A DNA stretch of 64,000 bases, from contig CATKHK010000011.1 of NCBI GenBank assembly GCA_949751835.1, forward strand, positions 248,327-312,326, written 5' to 3'. Below the pieces are notes generated by a model. The model ran no database searches and was not told the DNA's origin. It saw nothing but the letters and a program-made list of their open reading frames with translations. This DNA comes from Blepharisma japonicum (taxonomy: Eukaryota; Ciliophora; Heterotrichea; Heterotrichida; Blepharismidae). The position numbers and the translations under genes are program-made. Shown piece by piece: positions 1 through 11,362 of this stretch; the first letter of the stretch is position 1; each line of letters begins with the position of its first letter.

Positions 1-1
1 A

Positions 2-721
2 GACACAAATAACGACAAATCCCATCAAAACGAAAGCCTTGATATGGGAAAACTCTTAGATACCTACGAAAACGTTATTTACGAACTAAAAGAGTTAGAA
101 TATAAAGTAAAAGAAGCGAAAATCGTCCACATCGAGGAGAGTGAAGAATGAGAAAAATTAAAAGAAAGCACAGACCATGAAGTCGCAAAAATCAAAGAAA
201 GAAATAACGAGCTGAGGGAGATGCTTTCTATTAAGGAGTTAGATGTACAGAGAATTAGAGATGATATCAAAGCTGCTAGAGAAGAGTTAAACGAAAAAAG
301 AGAAAACAGCAAAAGGTTTACAGACATTTTTGAAAGAATGAACAATCAACTAGTAAGATTTACTTAGTAGGCCAAAAAAGATGTTTTGATTCAAAAACAA
401 CTTGGAATGATAATCTCGTTAAAAAATGAAGAAGAGATGCACAAGCAGTCTCCTTTAAAACTCTCACCTGGATCACCAGAAAAAGCATTAGTTTCAAGCT
501 CAATAGGAAAGTCTCAAGGATCATATGTGACTCCATATAAGTTAAAGCCCGAAGATGTAGGAAAACAAGAAATCACAATGCCATTGCTTTCAAAATCAGT
601 CGACAATTGGGTGGCGTCTTTTCGATCATATTCTCCTTCGCCGAGGTCAATTAGTCCAATCTACAGTGAAAGTCCTAGTATGTCAAACCTAAAATATGGG
701 TCTAAGAAGAAGCTCAACTAG
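2..721 (+). CDS. Coiled-coil protein, 5' end outside the window
   Basis: The frame is open from base 2 and ends at TAG 719-721, so the N-terminus lies off the left edge. About 233 residues are visible. The first ~115 are rich in Glu, Lys and Leu with heptad-like spacing, as in a long coiled coil. The rest is a Ser/Pro-rich tail with SPxR-type motifs that could be phosphorylation sites. One TGA (149-151) is read as Trp. The frame is interrupted only by an 18-nt intron at 353-370; both flanks are in the same frame. I recognise no catalytic domain. A cytoskeletal or ciliary structural role is a guess from composition. Confidence 0.7.
353..370 (+). other. 18-nt intron with tandem TAG acceptor
   Basis: The sequence is GTAAGATTTACTTAGTAG, lying between codons of the coiled-coil gene. 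Removing all 18 nt leaves the frame open; stopping at the first TAG (15 nt) would leave an in-frame TAG stop. Confidence 0.6.
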
Positions 722-857
722 AATTTTTGCACATAATAATCGATAATGGTTACGAAAAAAATTTAAAACATTTAATAATAAAATATCAATCCTATCATAC
801 CACCCTGGCATTTCCAAGGATTCAGGAGTGCCTTTAAAGCGAAAAGACTCATATGAA

Positions 858-1598
858 ATGCTAAAAATCAAAGGAAGCTTTACTATTGAGATACCAAAAT
901 TATCTAACCTTTCAAGCCTAAATACACCTCCAACTCCTGAAATTGGAAAAAGAAATGGCTATTGGCGTAAGACATCGTTTCAAGAGTCACCAGTATTAAT
1001 AGATGACGAGCAAAAAGATTTAAGAAGAAACTCAACTTTAAGCCTTCTGACAGAGCCCTCACCAAAAAAAGCGATCAAAAATCTAAATATTAACAAGAAT
1101 TTTATGGAACTTATAACTAAAACAAGCCTTAAGCTTAAAAGGAAAAATAATTCAATTGAGAATACTGATGAAGAAATAAAACAGGAAAAAAAGAGACTTT
1201 CCCAAATGATTGCTAGTTACTTTAATAAGGATCAATATATGAGACGAAGGGGAAGCGAGAGAAAAAGAAGCATGACTCAATGGCCCACAAATCATGCTAA
1301 TCAACAGCAAATTAATAGTGTAAAATTTCCATCATTTGCAACATTAGAAAATAAGTCACAGACATTAACAGCTGAAACGCTACCAACTCCAAAAAATTCT
1401 ATTAAAAAGAGTGCAATATCAGGGAAATTAAGAAAAATTAGAACTGAGCAAAATTTAAGCAAGCGACCAATAAAAACTCACCCTAAAAGACAAATAAAAT
1501 TAAAGACAGCAGCTATTTCAGGAAGAAAAAGTATAGGAATTAATTGCCATCAATATAATAAAACATGTGAAATCAATGTTACTCCGGTAAGTCCATAA
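858..1598 (+). CDS. Hypothetical basic, low-complexity protein
   Basis: About 246 residues from the first in-frame ATG (858) to TAA 1596-1598. It is rich in Lys, Arg, Ser and Thr, with many TP/SP dipeptides and short basic clusters, and is probably largely disordered. No known domain is recognised. The frame is already open from 747, and the ~37 residues before the ATG look coding (they include HPGISKDSG). So either translation starts elsewhere, through an intron I could not place, or the 5' end has decayed. TP/SP-rich basic proteins are often kinase-regulated cytoskeletal proteins, but nothing here proves that. Confidence 0.55.
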   Translation: MLKIKGSFTIEIPKLSNLSSLNTPPTPEIGKRNGYWRKTSFQESPVLIDDEQKDLRRNSTLSLLTEPSPKKAIKNLNINKNFMELITKTSLKLKRKNNSIENTDEEIKQEKKRLSQMIASYFNKDQYMRRRGSERKRSMTQWPTNHANQQQINSVKFPSFATLENKSQTLTAETLPTPKNSIKKSAISGKLRKIRTEQNLSKRPIKTHPKRQIKLKTAAISGRKSIGINCHQYNKTCEINVTPVSP

Positions 1599-1913
1599 TG
1601 TATGATTTCACTTGAAGAAATTTAATTTTAAGAAAGCTAAATAATAGAGTAAGAGTTTTACTAGTTATATATCTCATAGGTATGCCTAACTGGCTTTAAC
1701 TGAAATCAGAACTTTTATTGAATAATAAAGAAGTTCTTTAGATATTAAGAAATCTTCAATTTGAAATATTAATTCTTAATACCTGGTCTTGAAAATATTT
1801 TTATATATTCTGATCTCAAAAAAGATTTCTCAATATTAAAACCAATTGTAAATAATGGAAAGGATAAGAGAGTAAATTGAATAATTATTGAAAAATGTTA
1901 ACTAATTAAAATT
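1599..1913. other. Intergenic, 315 bp
   Basis: AT-rich spacer between the unknown basic protein and the channel gene. I see no conserved motif, RNA gene or repeat. It presumably holds the 3' end of one transcript and the promoter of the next. Confidence 0.5.
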
Positions 1914-3674
1914 ATGAAGTCTCCAAGGAAATCTGTCAAGCCTCTAAAGAATCTATCTTTGAGGGACCAATTATACATGCCCCCTCTCGAAAAGTACAGC
2001 GTCTTTGGGATATTTCCTTGGGCAATGGTTATCCATTTACTGCTCGTCCTTTTTGCTTCATGCCAAGTCGTGCTAATTATAAATTCAAGTGCCATGTATA
2101 GCTATTCACAGCTTATGCTCTGAAACCAATTATTTTTGAATAAGGACGTCCAAGGTAGTGATACTTCCCTATCTTACACATTTACTTTATTCAGAATAAA
2201 TAAACTCCAGAGCTATGTCCAAGAAACAGTTGAAAAGTACTATGACATAAACAGCCATGCAATAGACAATTATTCTTTTAAATACAATGAATACGGAGAC
2301 AAAAAGCCTGTGAAAATGTTCGTAAAATATTCTGACAGAGAAAAAGCGAAACATAAACATTATTTAGACGAATACGACTTGACAACTAATGATCTTGGTC
2401 CCTTTGAGTTTGTAAATTTAAAAGATTTTTTGGATTTAGTGAATGAGTTTCAGCTCCAGTTCACACTTTTACATCATTTAAATCCACATGTAGATACAGC
2501 TTCAACTTGCTATGAATGAACGATAAGCCAGATTTATCAATATACTTATCATGGGACAATAGAAGTTTTCCAAGAGTTTGATAGAGGAGTTTGCCACTCT
2601 GATTCTATCAATGTTTTTCAAAAGTACATATGACTTGATATATTAGTATTGATTTTATCGCTATCCAGTATAGTAATAACTATGCTTTACTTATTTAATC
2701 GAGCACTCTTAATTTCGAGATTGAAATACAACCCAAGAGCTACGATGGCTTATGCATGGGATTCTTTATCCACAAAAGAAAAACTGCATTTCATCGATCT
2801 CTGAATCTTAGTTACTATTTTTGGAAATCTATGCCAGCTTTTTGGATCATTAAGTGCGTTTATAGACGAGCAAAACGTTCTTAATATCCATGAAATCTTT
2901 ATTGGTTTTGGCTGCTTCTTTTCCTGGATCACTATCATAAGGTACTTAGAGCCTGCTAAAAATGCATATACTATAGTCCACACCATGCAAAGAGCTGTCC
3001 CTATTCTTGGTCCTTATATGGTAGGAATTTTGCCAGTTTTCATGGCATTCTCATTTTTAAGTATATGCTTATTTTGGGAAACTGGGTTATATCCCTCACC
3101 AATTTGGGCAATGATAGTAAATTTTTGTATGCTCAATGGTGACTCTTTATATTTCTTTATCAGTGCCGATTACACTGCAAATAAAGTTTTAGGCCAACTT
3201 TATATCTATGCATTTCTAGTCTTTTTTATTTGCTGCATTCACAATATTTTTATAGCCATTATCCAAGATGGTTTTGCATCTCTGCAAACAAATCCGATTA
3301 AGCAAGGAGGGGATTCAGACGAAGAAGCTGATACATCATCATTTTTCAGTGCATTAACCAAACTCAAAAAGAAGAAAAATCAAGATAAAGAAGATGAGAT
3401 TGATAGGGTTAAAAAGTCAAGAAAGGCATTTCGGAAAATTCTGACTGGGAGGGTTTCGGGACCAATAAACCAAGATAGGACTCAGACTTATTTAGATAGA
3501 ATGGAAAGGCAATTTGAAGATATCAAAAAAGCAATATCAAGCTTGCCTGACGTCATTGAGCCTGAGTCTGGGCATAGGGTTGATAGAAACGCATTAAAAG
3601 AAAGGATGAATGCAATGCTCAGCAAAGAAATAATGGATTATGCAGACATGCTACTTACAACTAAAGTCTTTTAA
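1914..3674 (+). CDS. Mucolipin-like (TRPML) cation channel
   Basis: 586 residues, close to human TRPML1 (580), once four TGA codons (2121, 2517, 2631, 2802) are read as Trp. A first membrane segment lies near residues 36-57. A long luminal loop follows, then a cluster of membrane segments with the mucolipin-like stretch WITIIRYLE before TM5. The pore loop carries NGDS at about residues 408-411, where animal mucolipins have NGDD. TM6 is near 424-452. The cytosolic tail is basic and coiled. Mucolipins are endolysosomal Ca2+/cation channels activated by PI(3,5)P2, so an endolysosomal location is likely by family. It starts at the first ATG after an in-frame TAA. PKD2-type channels are the main alternative. 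Confidence 0.8.
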
Positions 3675-3795
3675 TTTATTATTGAATAATAAATTAATTT
3701 TATGACTAAAGTGATAATTTTTAATAGTAAAATAATATTCTCCTACAAATACGAAAGATTTTTAATTCTAAAATTGATGAATCTCATTATTTAAG

Positions 3796-4806
3796 ATGGC
3801 GAAAATGATGAGAGCCCTAGTTTTTGACAAATTTTTGCCTGATCCTAAGCCTTTTATTAAAGAAGTTCCGATTCCAACTCCAGGCCCTGGAGAAGTTCTA
3901 GTCAAAATGGAAGCAGCTCCTATTAATCCGTCTGACTTAAACTGAATGAAAGGGGTATATGGAATCAAGGCAGAATTACCTGCTATAGGTGGATTTGAAG
4001 GTTCTGGAACTATAATTGAAGCTGGCCCAGGAATGTTTAACAGTTTTCTAAAAGGAAGGCGTGTATCTTGTATAGCAGCTCCTGGCAAAAGTGGAACATG
4101 GGCTGAATATATGGTAACTAAATCAAATTATTGTGCAAAACTAAAAGATCATTTTTCATTTGACCAAGGTGCTACTTTTTTCATCAATCCTATGACTGCC
4201 CAAATGTTTACAGAAAAAATTTCTGCAGGCAAGCATAAAGCTGCTATTCAAACAGCAGCAGCTTCATCTCTTGGCAAAATGATGGTAAAATGGGGCGAAA
4301 GAAACAAATTCCCAATAATTAACATTGTAAGGAGAGCAGAACAAGTTGAGATGCTTAAAAAACTTGGATCCATTTACATTTTAAACTCAACAAGCCTAAA
4401 ATTTAAAGAAGAGTTATCAGATCTATGCAAATTACTACAGCCTACAATTGCTTTTGATGCTGTAAGTGGAGAGTTGACAGGAATTATTATGAACGCTATG
4501 CCTGATAATTCTATTCATTATGTGTATGGAGCTCTATCAGGGCAAGATATTTCAGGGATAAATACAAGAGGTCTTTATTTTGGAAATAAACTATTAGGAG
4601 GCTTATGGCTTACAAGCTGAATGCAAAGTAAAACATCTTTTGAGCTTTCTCTTGCTGTTGGGGCTGTGCAAAAGAACTTTGGTAACGCTTTTCAAAGTGA
4701 AATCATAGGTAGATTTCCACTTAGCAAATACGGTGAAGCAATTAAAATTTTTAAGAGTAACACTTCAAGCGGAAAAGTGATACTATGCCCATCACACATC
4801 ATATAG
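3796..4806 (+). CDS. Zinc-independent medium-chain dehydrogenase/reductase (quinone or enoyl reductase type)
   Basis: 336 residues with two TGA-Trp codons (3943, 4618). The N-terminal GroES-like fold shows PGPGEVLVKMEAAPINPSDL, typical of quinone oxidoreductases and mitochondrial enoyl reductases. The central part has GFEGSGTIIEAGPG. The Rossmann nucleotide site is present as an AAASSLGKM segment near residue 155 instead of a strict GxGxxG, as often seen in this branch. No Cys ligands for a structural zinc are apparent. It probably reduces a quinone, enone or enoyl substrate with NADPH. Several in-frame ATGs (3796, 3805, 3808) could be the start. It is convergent with the PHD gene, with 15 bp between the stop codons. 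Confidence 0.75.
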
Positions 4807-4821
4807 AATTAATAAAAATCA

Positions 4822-7800
4822 TTATTTCTTTTGATTTAATTTTTCTTCAATAAGCTGGGACAAAGGATGAACAAAGCCTAAAGCCTGGTACTCATGCAGC
4901 ACTTCTCTGAGATGATAGCCTGGTTGATCAGTTTCTATAGCTGTATTTGCTTTCTGTATCCACAGGTCTGCTGAGTTTAGAAGAGCATAAAGTTCATCCA
5001 AAACTGGGTCAGCGAAAGTCATCTTCAGAGCTTTTTTCCTTAATTCATTAAGCTTGGCATAATCCCTGCTTGCATTCAATTCTTTTTGTATATCATTTAC
5101 TAGTGCTTCAAAAAGCTCTATCCTTTTCTTCAGTCGATCTACTTTTTCAATCTTCAGATAGTGAGGATCTTCTCCGTCAATAAAATTCTTCAGCACTTGA
5201 ACTGAAACTTTTTGGGTTTCGAGGTCTTGCAGCTTTTGGGTATACTCTGAAGCTTTATTTATCATTTCTTCTAGCTTCTTTACAACTTCAACAATTTCAG
5301 GCTCACCCCAATTTTGAGAGTCAGCAATTAATTTTTTCATGTTTCTTAGGGAAATCTTTACATAAAGACTTTTATAAGCATCTCTAAGCCAATCCCGCTT
5401 TTGAAGAAGCTTCATAAGGAGCTCTCGTTCAGGGATCACTACAGGAAGCCCTTCATAATCTGCGAGCTTTCTCATTACTCTGCAATCAAACAGAGTTTGC
5501 TCATTTTCCAATGCTTGATTATCTTGCAGCATAAGCATTTCTAATTTTTTTGCTTGTAGCCCAGAATCTAATAGTTCATTAATTGAGCCTTTCCAGGCTT
5601 GCATTTTCTCATACACAAGTTTAAGCTCCCTTCTTTCGTCTCCATTGATTTTGAATTTTTCCCCTTCTTCTATAAGTTTTACGAAATCTTCTGTAGATAT
5701 CACTTGTCTGCGAGTTTTATCATTTCTTGAGCCAGTCCTCTCATTACATAAAAAGCATATAAATTCTTCAATTTTATCAATTTCTCCAGCATCAAGTCCA
5801 ATGCAAGAAGGGTGGTATCATTCTCCACAGGAGTCACAATTAACCATCACTGTGTCATCTCAATTGAGTTCATAATTGCATACACAAAAGGTTGACCAAG
5901 GAACTGTAAAATCTTTTGGCCTCTTGGATGATTTTTTAGTTTGTTTTACTTCGTCGTTAAGGCGACTTTTGAAGTTTAAGGCGCGTTTTCTTTTAAAATC
6001 AATTAGGTTGCGAGGCTTTATTTTTGGGAAAATTTTGTTAACTCGGAAAATCATAGAAATACCTTCTGTCGGGTGGTAAAGGGGGAATGCGTAGAAATTA
6101 TAAGGAATATCGATATCTACAGGGCTTTCTTGTGGGGATACTTCTTCTGGCTCTTGATTGATGTATTCTTCTAATGTGCAGCGCTTCTTAAGAGATCTTG
6201 GGTTAATAGGCATTCTAGGTGGAGGATTTGGGAGCGCTGATAGAACTTTTCTTGCTCTCACCCTCCAGCCTTTAAGATCTTCAGCAATTTTGGCGAGTTG
6301 ATTAAACTCATCAGTTTCATAGCAAATCAAATCTCCTTCTTTCATTAAAGTTTTCAGCTCTGCATACTCTCCTCCGTTATTTATGATATCTCTGGCTCTT
6401 TCTTTCCATGCGCAGATTTCAATTAATGATCTTTTAAGAAGAGTTTTCTGGGTTTCGGGCACTGGGATATTTTTGGACTCTTTATAAAGATCAATGAGTT
6501 TATCAATAACACCTTCTTCACAAGCTGTATGGAGCCTTTCTCTTCATTCTTCAGTCTGCTTTGAGTGGACTGGAGCTTTGAAATTCCTGTCAGATAAAAT
6601 CATCAGCTGTTCAGCTGGGTTATCTTTGACTACAATTGGAATTTCTTTGGCCCATTCTTGTTGAGTCTGCTCAAGACGAGTAAGTTCTTGAAATTCTTCT
6701 GACTCTTTAAGGATATCAGGACATGACTGTAAAAGCCTTGTAAGGCTCGGAACTTCATTGAGTGATGGGCGATGCTTTGAAAATTGTCGAAGGAACTCAG
6801 TAGCTTCACTTACCCAATTATCAATTGTTTTGACTTTATTTTTAATTGACTTATACTCATGACAGCTGACTTTTAGGTTGTCATTTTGGCTCTGGATTTC
6901 CTTTACCTGTTCCCAGCTTCATTTTTCTTGGTCAATATTAGCAATCTCTATACATTTTTGTTGGAATTCTAATGCCATGCTTAGCTTATCTTTCAACTCA
7001 GTCAAAGTCGGCTCCACCTCAATTCTTTGATTTTCTCCTTGTTTGCACAGTTTTTCTAATTTGCTGATTTCAATTACTTCTGACCCTGCAAGCACCCGCT
7101 TGGACTTTTCCCTCCACTCTTTGAACTTCTTGAGCATTGATTGGAGTTCTTTAAACAATTGGCTGCTTATCTTTTTCCCTTTAGCTTCATTTATTAATTG
7201 AGTTAATTGTTTTTGGTTAATCACTTGAGTTTCCAATATTTTTCTAGCTCTCAAAGACCATTGGGCGTTATTCTTTATCCCTTCTAGGCTTCCAACTTCT
7301 AAAGGTAAATTGTTGCCTTCTTCTAGCACTGCCATCATGGAGTCACTTTCTTTATCTTCTTCTGACATTTTCACTCTCTCTTGTCACTCTTTGACCTGCT
7401 CTATGGAGTTCTCTAACACTCCTATTTCGTGGTGAGTGAATTTAAGCTCTTTAGCTTCGTTTAGCAAGCACATGACTTCTTGGACACTTGTGCGGCTATT
7501 TTCCTTGCGAGCTTTTCAGCTACGGATGAGGTTGTGGGCTGACTCGATCCATTTTTTGGTTTTTCTGTGCTTTTCTTTGACAGAGGGCAGCTCTGGCAAA
7601 TTTACAGGCAGTGCTGAACCTTCAGTGACAAGGGAATGCAGCTGCTTCAGTGTAGGATAATTGAGCTCTTTTACTTTTGCAGTCCATTCCAGGGCTCTTG
7701 TTAAGTACTCTTTCATGCTTTTCATAGTCGATGTTTGAATTTTGTAAGCCTCGCTTTCTTGCACCAATTCCTGCAGCTCGGCTACACTCAGCAATTTCTC

Positions 7801-8523
7801 TTTAAGCCTTTTTCTTGCCCCTTGAGAAAAAACTTCAGATTCGGAAAGTTCATCAGCGATTTCTCCTGGAACTTTTGCCTTCATATTTGTCGCTATCTGC
7901 AACAACGTTTGCAGCTCCTGTTCACTAATCCCATCTGCAACTGATTTTTTCATTTTGTCCAAAAAATCCTCTTTTCCGTCTACTTTTACCCTTGTGAGCT
8001 CTTTAGTGGCGTCATCCACTTCTTTGACGATTTCGTCGTATGGCAAGTTGTGGATAAGCTCTGGGTTGAACATCAGCGAAACTGGCTTAAGTACAGCGTA
8101 CATAGCCTTGTAGACATCGCCATATTTTTCAAGTAATTTCAAAGCTCTTTCTTCAACGCCGCAGCCTCCTTTGATGATATCTCCGTCAATTTGATAATCC
8201 GTGAAGACCAGCTTGCAAAACTTGAGGAATTGCTCGATTTTTTCTTCATCGTTGAAGTTGTAAATTTTTGAGAATTTGAGCTCCTGAGTTGATCTGGTCA
8301 AGGCTGGAATTGAGGATTGGAACTGATCTCCTACTCTTGACGAGCGAAATGGGTAATTATTTTTGCTCTTTTTGATCGGACAATTATTATTGCTTTGAGT
8401 TTTTCTATCGCGATGCTTTTGTCTTAGGTGCCGCTGATAACAAGGATTGCACATACCCCTGCAGTAATGGATTCCTGACTGCCCGCACTTAGTGCATCTA
8501 AATTCAGGTAGCTTGTCTTTCAT
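4822..8523 (-). CDS. PHD-finger protein with PLU-1-like helical repeats (KDM5 C-half-like)
   Basis: A single open frame of 1233 residues, reading several TGA as Trp. Near the N-terminus (residues ~9-32) is a small Cys/His zinc motif (CTKCG..CRGMCNPCYQRH). A very long helical region follows, with repeating W(x)nA(x)nL units such as ALEWTAKVKEL, as in the PLU-1 domain of KDM5/Lid demethylases. At about residues 880-930 there is a clear PHD finger (CVCNYELNW..CDSCGEWYHPSC..CFLC), then more PLU-1-like helices. JmjN, ARID and JmjC are absent, so it cannot be a demethylase. A chromatin reader or scaffold role is inferred. It starts at ATG 8523 and is divergent from CIA2. Confidence 0.75.
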
Positions 8524-8963
8524 ATTTTATATACGATTGATTGATTCATATATAAATTTTTGATAGTGATATATTAGGTTAATCTGGGTTTATAGTAGAA
8601 GAGGGGACTTTTTGTGATAGAGGCCATAAGGTCTGTTTGAAAACCCCAGAATTTTAAGCCTTTTCACTGTCGTTGCGAAATTTTGTATCCCTATACAACT
8701 TTAGAGGGAACTTGAAATCTGGGTATAGAATAAGAAATTTAATGATATAAGGCGATTATTAATAGTAATTTATCTACCTTTATAGGATTTTCCTTATGAA
8801 ATAGCTTCTTTTGTAAAGGCTTGTTCTTGTAAGTAAATTTGGTCATATATAAAATTATCAGATTAAAATGAAATCTTTATAGAGCAGATAAGTAATTTGG
8901 AATAAAGTAAATAAAATTGTATAATCCAAGACAGATTTCTTATTTCCCAGAGCTTGCCATAAA
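8524..8963. other. Intergenic, 440 bp, divergent promoter region
   Basis: Lies between the start codons of the PHD gene (minus) and CIA2 (plus), so it should hold both promoters. AT-rich. A slightly GC-richer patch at about 8600-8720 does not fold into a tRNA-like cloverleaf that I can see. No ORF. Confidence 0.45.
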
Positions 8964-9395
8964 ATGAATAATAAACCGAAGTATGATCCAGAATTTCTGA
9001 AAGAAATGATCATGGATGCTATAGGGAACATACAAGACCCAGAACTCCCAAACACCCTTGAAGGCTTAGATATAGTTGCAGAAGATCGCATTGAAGTTAA
9101 AGCTACTGAAAACAGCTATCATGCAACAATTGTCTGAATTCCGACAAAAAGCACATGTTCCTATGCAAACAATATTGCCCTATGCATGAGATACAAGCTT
9201 CATGAAGAATACCCAGACATAAACCTAAAATTAGACATAATCTTAAAAGAAGGCTCCCATGTGACAAAGATGGAAAGTAATATTAATACAGTTGACAAAC
9301 AGGTGAATGATAAAGAAAGAATTGCTGCAGCTTTGGAAAACCCTGATGTCCTACAAATGATTAAAAAGTCAACAGGAAGTATATATGAACACTAG
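8964..9395 (+). CDS. CIAO2: CIA2 / MIP18 family, cytosolic Fe-S targeting factor
   Basis: 143 residues with one TGA-Trp (9135). It carries the MIP18/FAM96 signature: IQDPELPNTLEGLDIV near the N-terminus, PTKSTCSYAN with the conserved reactive Cys, and the C-terminal VNDKERIAAALENPDVL, nearly identical to animal CIA2 proteins. In the cytosolic iron-sulfur assembly pathway CIA2 acts with CIAO1 and MMS19 to deliver 4Fe-4S clusters to polymerases, helicases and other targets. The N-terminal extension is shorter than in human CIAO2B. The ATG at 8964 follows an A-rich stretch. Confidence 0.92.
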
Positions 9396-9857
9396 ACTTA
9401 TAGTTAAGCACAAGAAGCAAATATGTTTATTAGCGTTTGTGAAGAATATTGAGATAATAATTTTATAAATTGTAAGAAATATTATTGACTTTAAGCTGAA
9501 GAAGCTGAAATTTATAAATGCAATGAAATTAAAATTCCATTTTTAAAAAATTGATAATGTGCATAAAAGGCATACAAAAACTCTTTTTAATTATATATGA
9601 GAAATTTAATAACTTAATCAGATAATTTTATTGGATAGGTATATACAGTAATGATAGCACACAAATAAGCTTTTACTAAAATTAATCATAAAAAAGCACA
9701 AGCAAGATAGATTATAAAATATTTTTTAATCTATACTTTCAAAATTAATGCTTTATGAATTTTTTTTATTTAGATAATGACTGAATAGCTTGATTATTAA
9801 TATAGTAATTAAGTTTCATAATATTCTTTTATGCAATTTTTAATTTTGGCTATTTAA
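9396..9857. other. Intergenic, 462 bp
   Basis: Very AT-rich spacer between the convergent CIA2 and MAPEG genes. No coding frame, RNA gene or repeat can be seen. Confidence 0.5.
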
Positions 9858-10367
9858 TTAATCGTAAACCATATAAAAGCATGAGACAAAAGCAACAATT
9901 AAAAGCCCAAGTAAGGAAATATCTAAAATCGCTGCACCAATTCCTCTCCCTCTTGATCCACTCATCTTATACCCGATAGAATATACAGTTCTACCAATAA
10001 TGTAAGCAGCTCCTAGCCCAATAGTCCAATATGGAAATTCTAAACCTGCAATTGGAATACAAACTAAAGGAGCATGAGCGCCTTCCAAATAATTTCATTG
10101 AATTCTTTGTGCATTATTGAATTCATACCAATCCTTTAATGGCAATTTCTTTGAGAATCTCCCACTCCCAGTATCAGGATATCCCTGGAAATCTGGCTCT
10201 CTATGAAACGCTTCAACAAATTCTTCAGTGAAATTTTCTTTCATGAATCTCGGTGTAAAAGTTTTAAGTCTACTTGGAGAAACAAAAGCATAAGTGAAAA
10301 GCGTAAGTTGAAAGGCAATTAGAATCTCTATAAAAATCACCCATCCATAATCATCAGGCACGTCCAT
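9858..10367 (-). CDS. MAPEG-family membrane protein (microsomal glutathione S-transferase 3 type)
   Basis: 169 residues with one TGA-Trp (10095-10097). A hydrophobic segment lies near residues 8-28. The MAPEG core follows: FNNAQRIQWNYLEGAHAPLV, where MGST3 and LTC4 synthase have FNCxQRxHxNxxE. After it come WTIGLGAAYIIGRTVYSIGY and a final hydrophobic segment. The RIQ Arg corresponds to the glutathione-binding arginine of the family. It is likely a four-helix ER/membrane glutathione transferase or peroxidase. A hydrophilic insert of ~55 residues after TM1 is longer than usual. It shares a 159-bp divergent promoter with DCP2. Confidence 0.8.
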
Positions 10368-10526
10368 TTATTATCCTATATTTATGAGTTTTCAAGAAAA
10401 TTAATTGTTAAAATATTTCAATTATAAATCATTTGATTTTTGAGTTTTTTATTTCGCCATTCTTTATTTAAACTTTTATTTAATTTTTAAAGCAGTAATT
10501 ATAATAGCTAAAATTAAAGTGCAAAA

Positions 10527-11336
10527 ATGCAAGAAGCCCTCGAAGAAGCTTACGTAAGGTTCCTATATAATTTACCTCTTGAAGAGCAAGAGCCCGAAAG
10601 GCTAATGGTTAACATGGAACAAGCACATTGGCTTTATGAAGATGAGCTTGTCAATAACATTGACATCCCATCATTGAAATTTCACAAGTTTGTCAAGTAC
10701 ATGAAAGACACATTTAACATTCTCCCTAACTACTCCACCAAAGAGCTTATTGATATTTATGAAGACTACAAAGCACAGATCCCTGTAAGAGGAGGAATTC
10801 TATTAAATTCTCAAATGGATAAAGTTTTACTCGTAACAAATTACAACTGCAGAGTCTTTGGCTTTCCTAAAGGCAAAATCAATGAAGAAGAAAGCGACGA
10901 AGCATGCGCATTGAGAGAAGTTAAAGAAGAGGTTGGATATGACGCTTCACATTTATTAAACCCAAGCGATTATTTAGAGCTTCCTGGAGGACATATCAAA
11001 CTTTATATTTTCCCAAATGTCCCAGAAACCTATAAATTTGAAACAAACACAAAAGGTGAAATTGGTTTAATAGAATGAATTAAGCTTGACGACATTCCAT
11101 CCAAAAAAAACAAAAATTCAAACTTATATAGGAGCTACAAATTCGGAAAGGTCCATGAATTTTTGCCTGACCTAAGAAAGTGGATTAAAAATAAGAAAAG
11201 TGAAGAGCTTGTAGAAGTAAAAGAAGAAGGCTTAAAAGTCGACTTTAAATTCAACTGCGCAAGCTTGTCAGAATTTAAGTTCAAAATTTATCGTTTGCAA
11301 GCTTTACTTGACTATTATATACCACCTTTGTCATAA
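10527..11336 (+). CDS. DCP2: mRNA decapping enzyme DCP2
   Basis: 269 residues with one TGA-Trp at 11076. The N-terminal DCP2 domain (Box A) contains the motif QAHWLYEDEL, as in other DCP2 proteins. The Nudix fold carries a complete Nudix box near residues 115-137 (GKINEEESDEACALREVKEE, matching GX5EX7REUXEEXGU). Box B follows. DCP2 hydrolyses the m7GpppN cap and commits mRNA to 5'-3' decay with DCP1. The protein is essentially the catalytic core, without the long disordered C-terminal tail of the yeast enzyme. Its stop is 26 bp from that of the convergent histidine phosphatase gene. Confidence 0.93.
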
Positions 11337-11362
11337 TGTTAATTCAAATTATTATGATAAAA

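Noticed and set aside
746-766. ATG at 746 as the start of the unknown basic protein
   Set aside because: It is in another frame and meets TAA after six codons; no intron joins it to the long frame.
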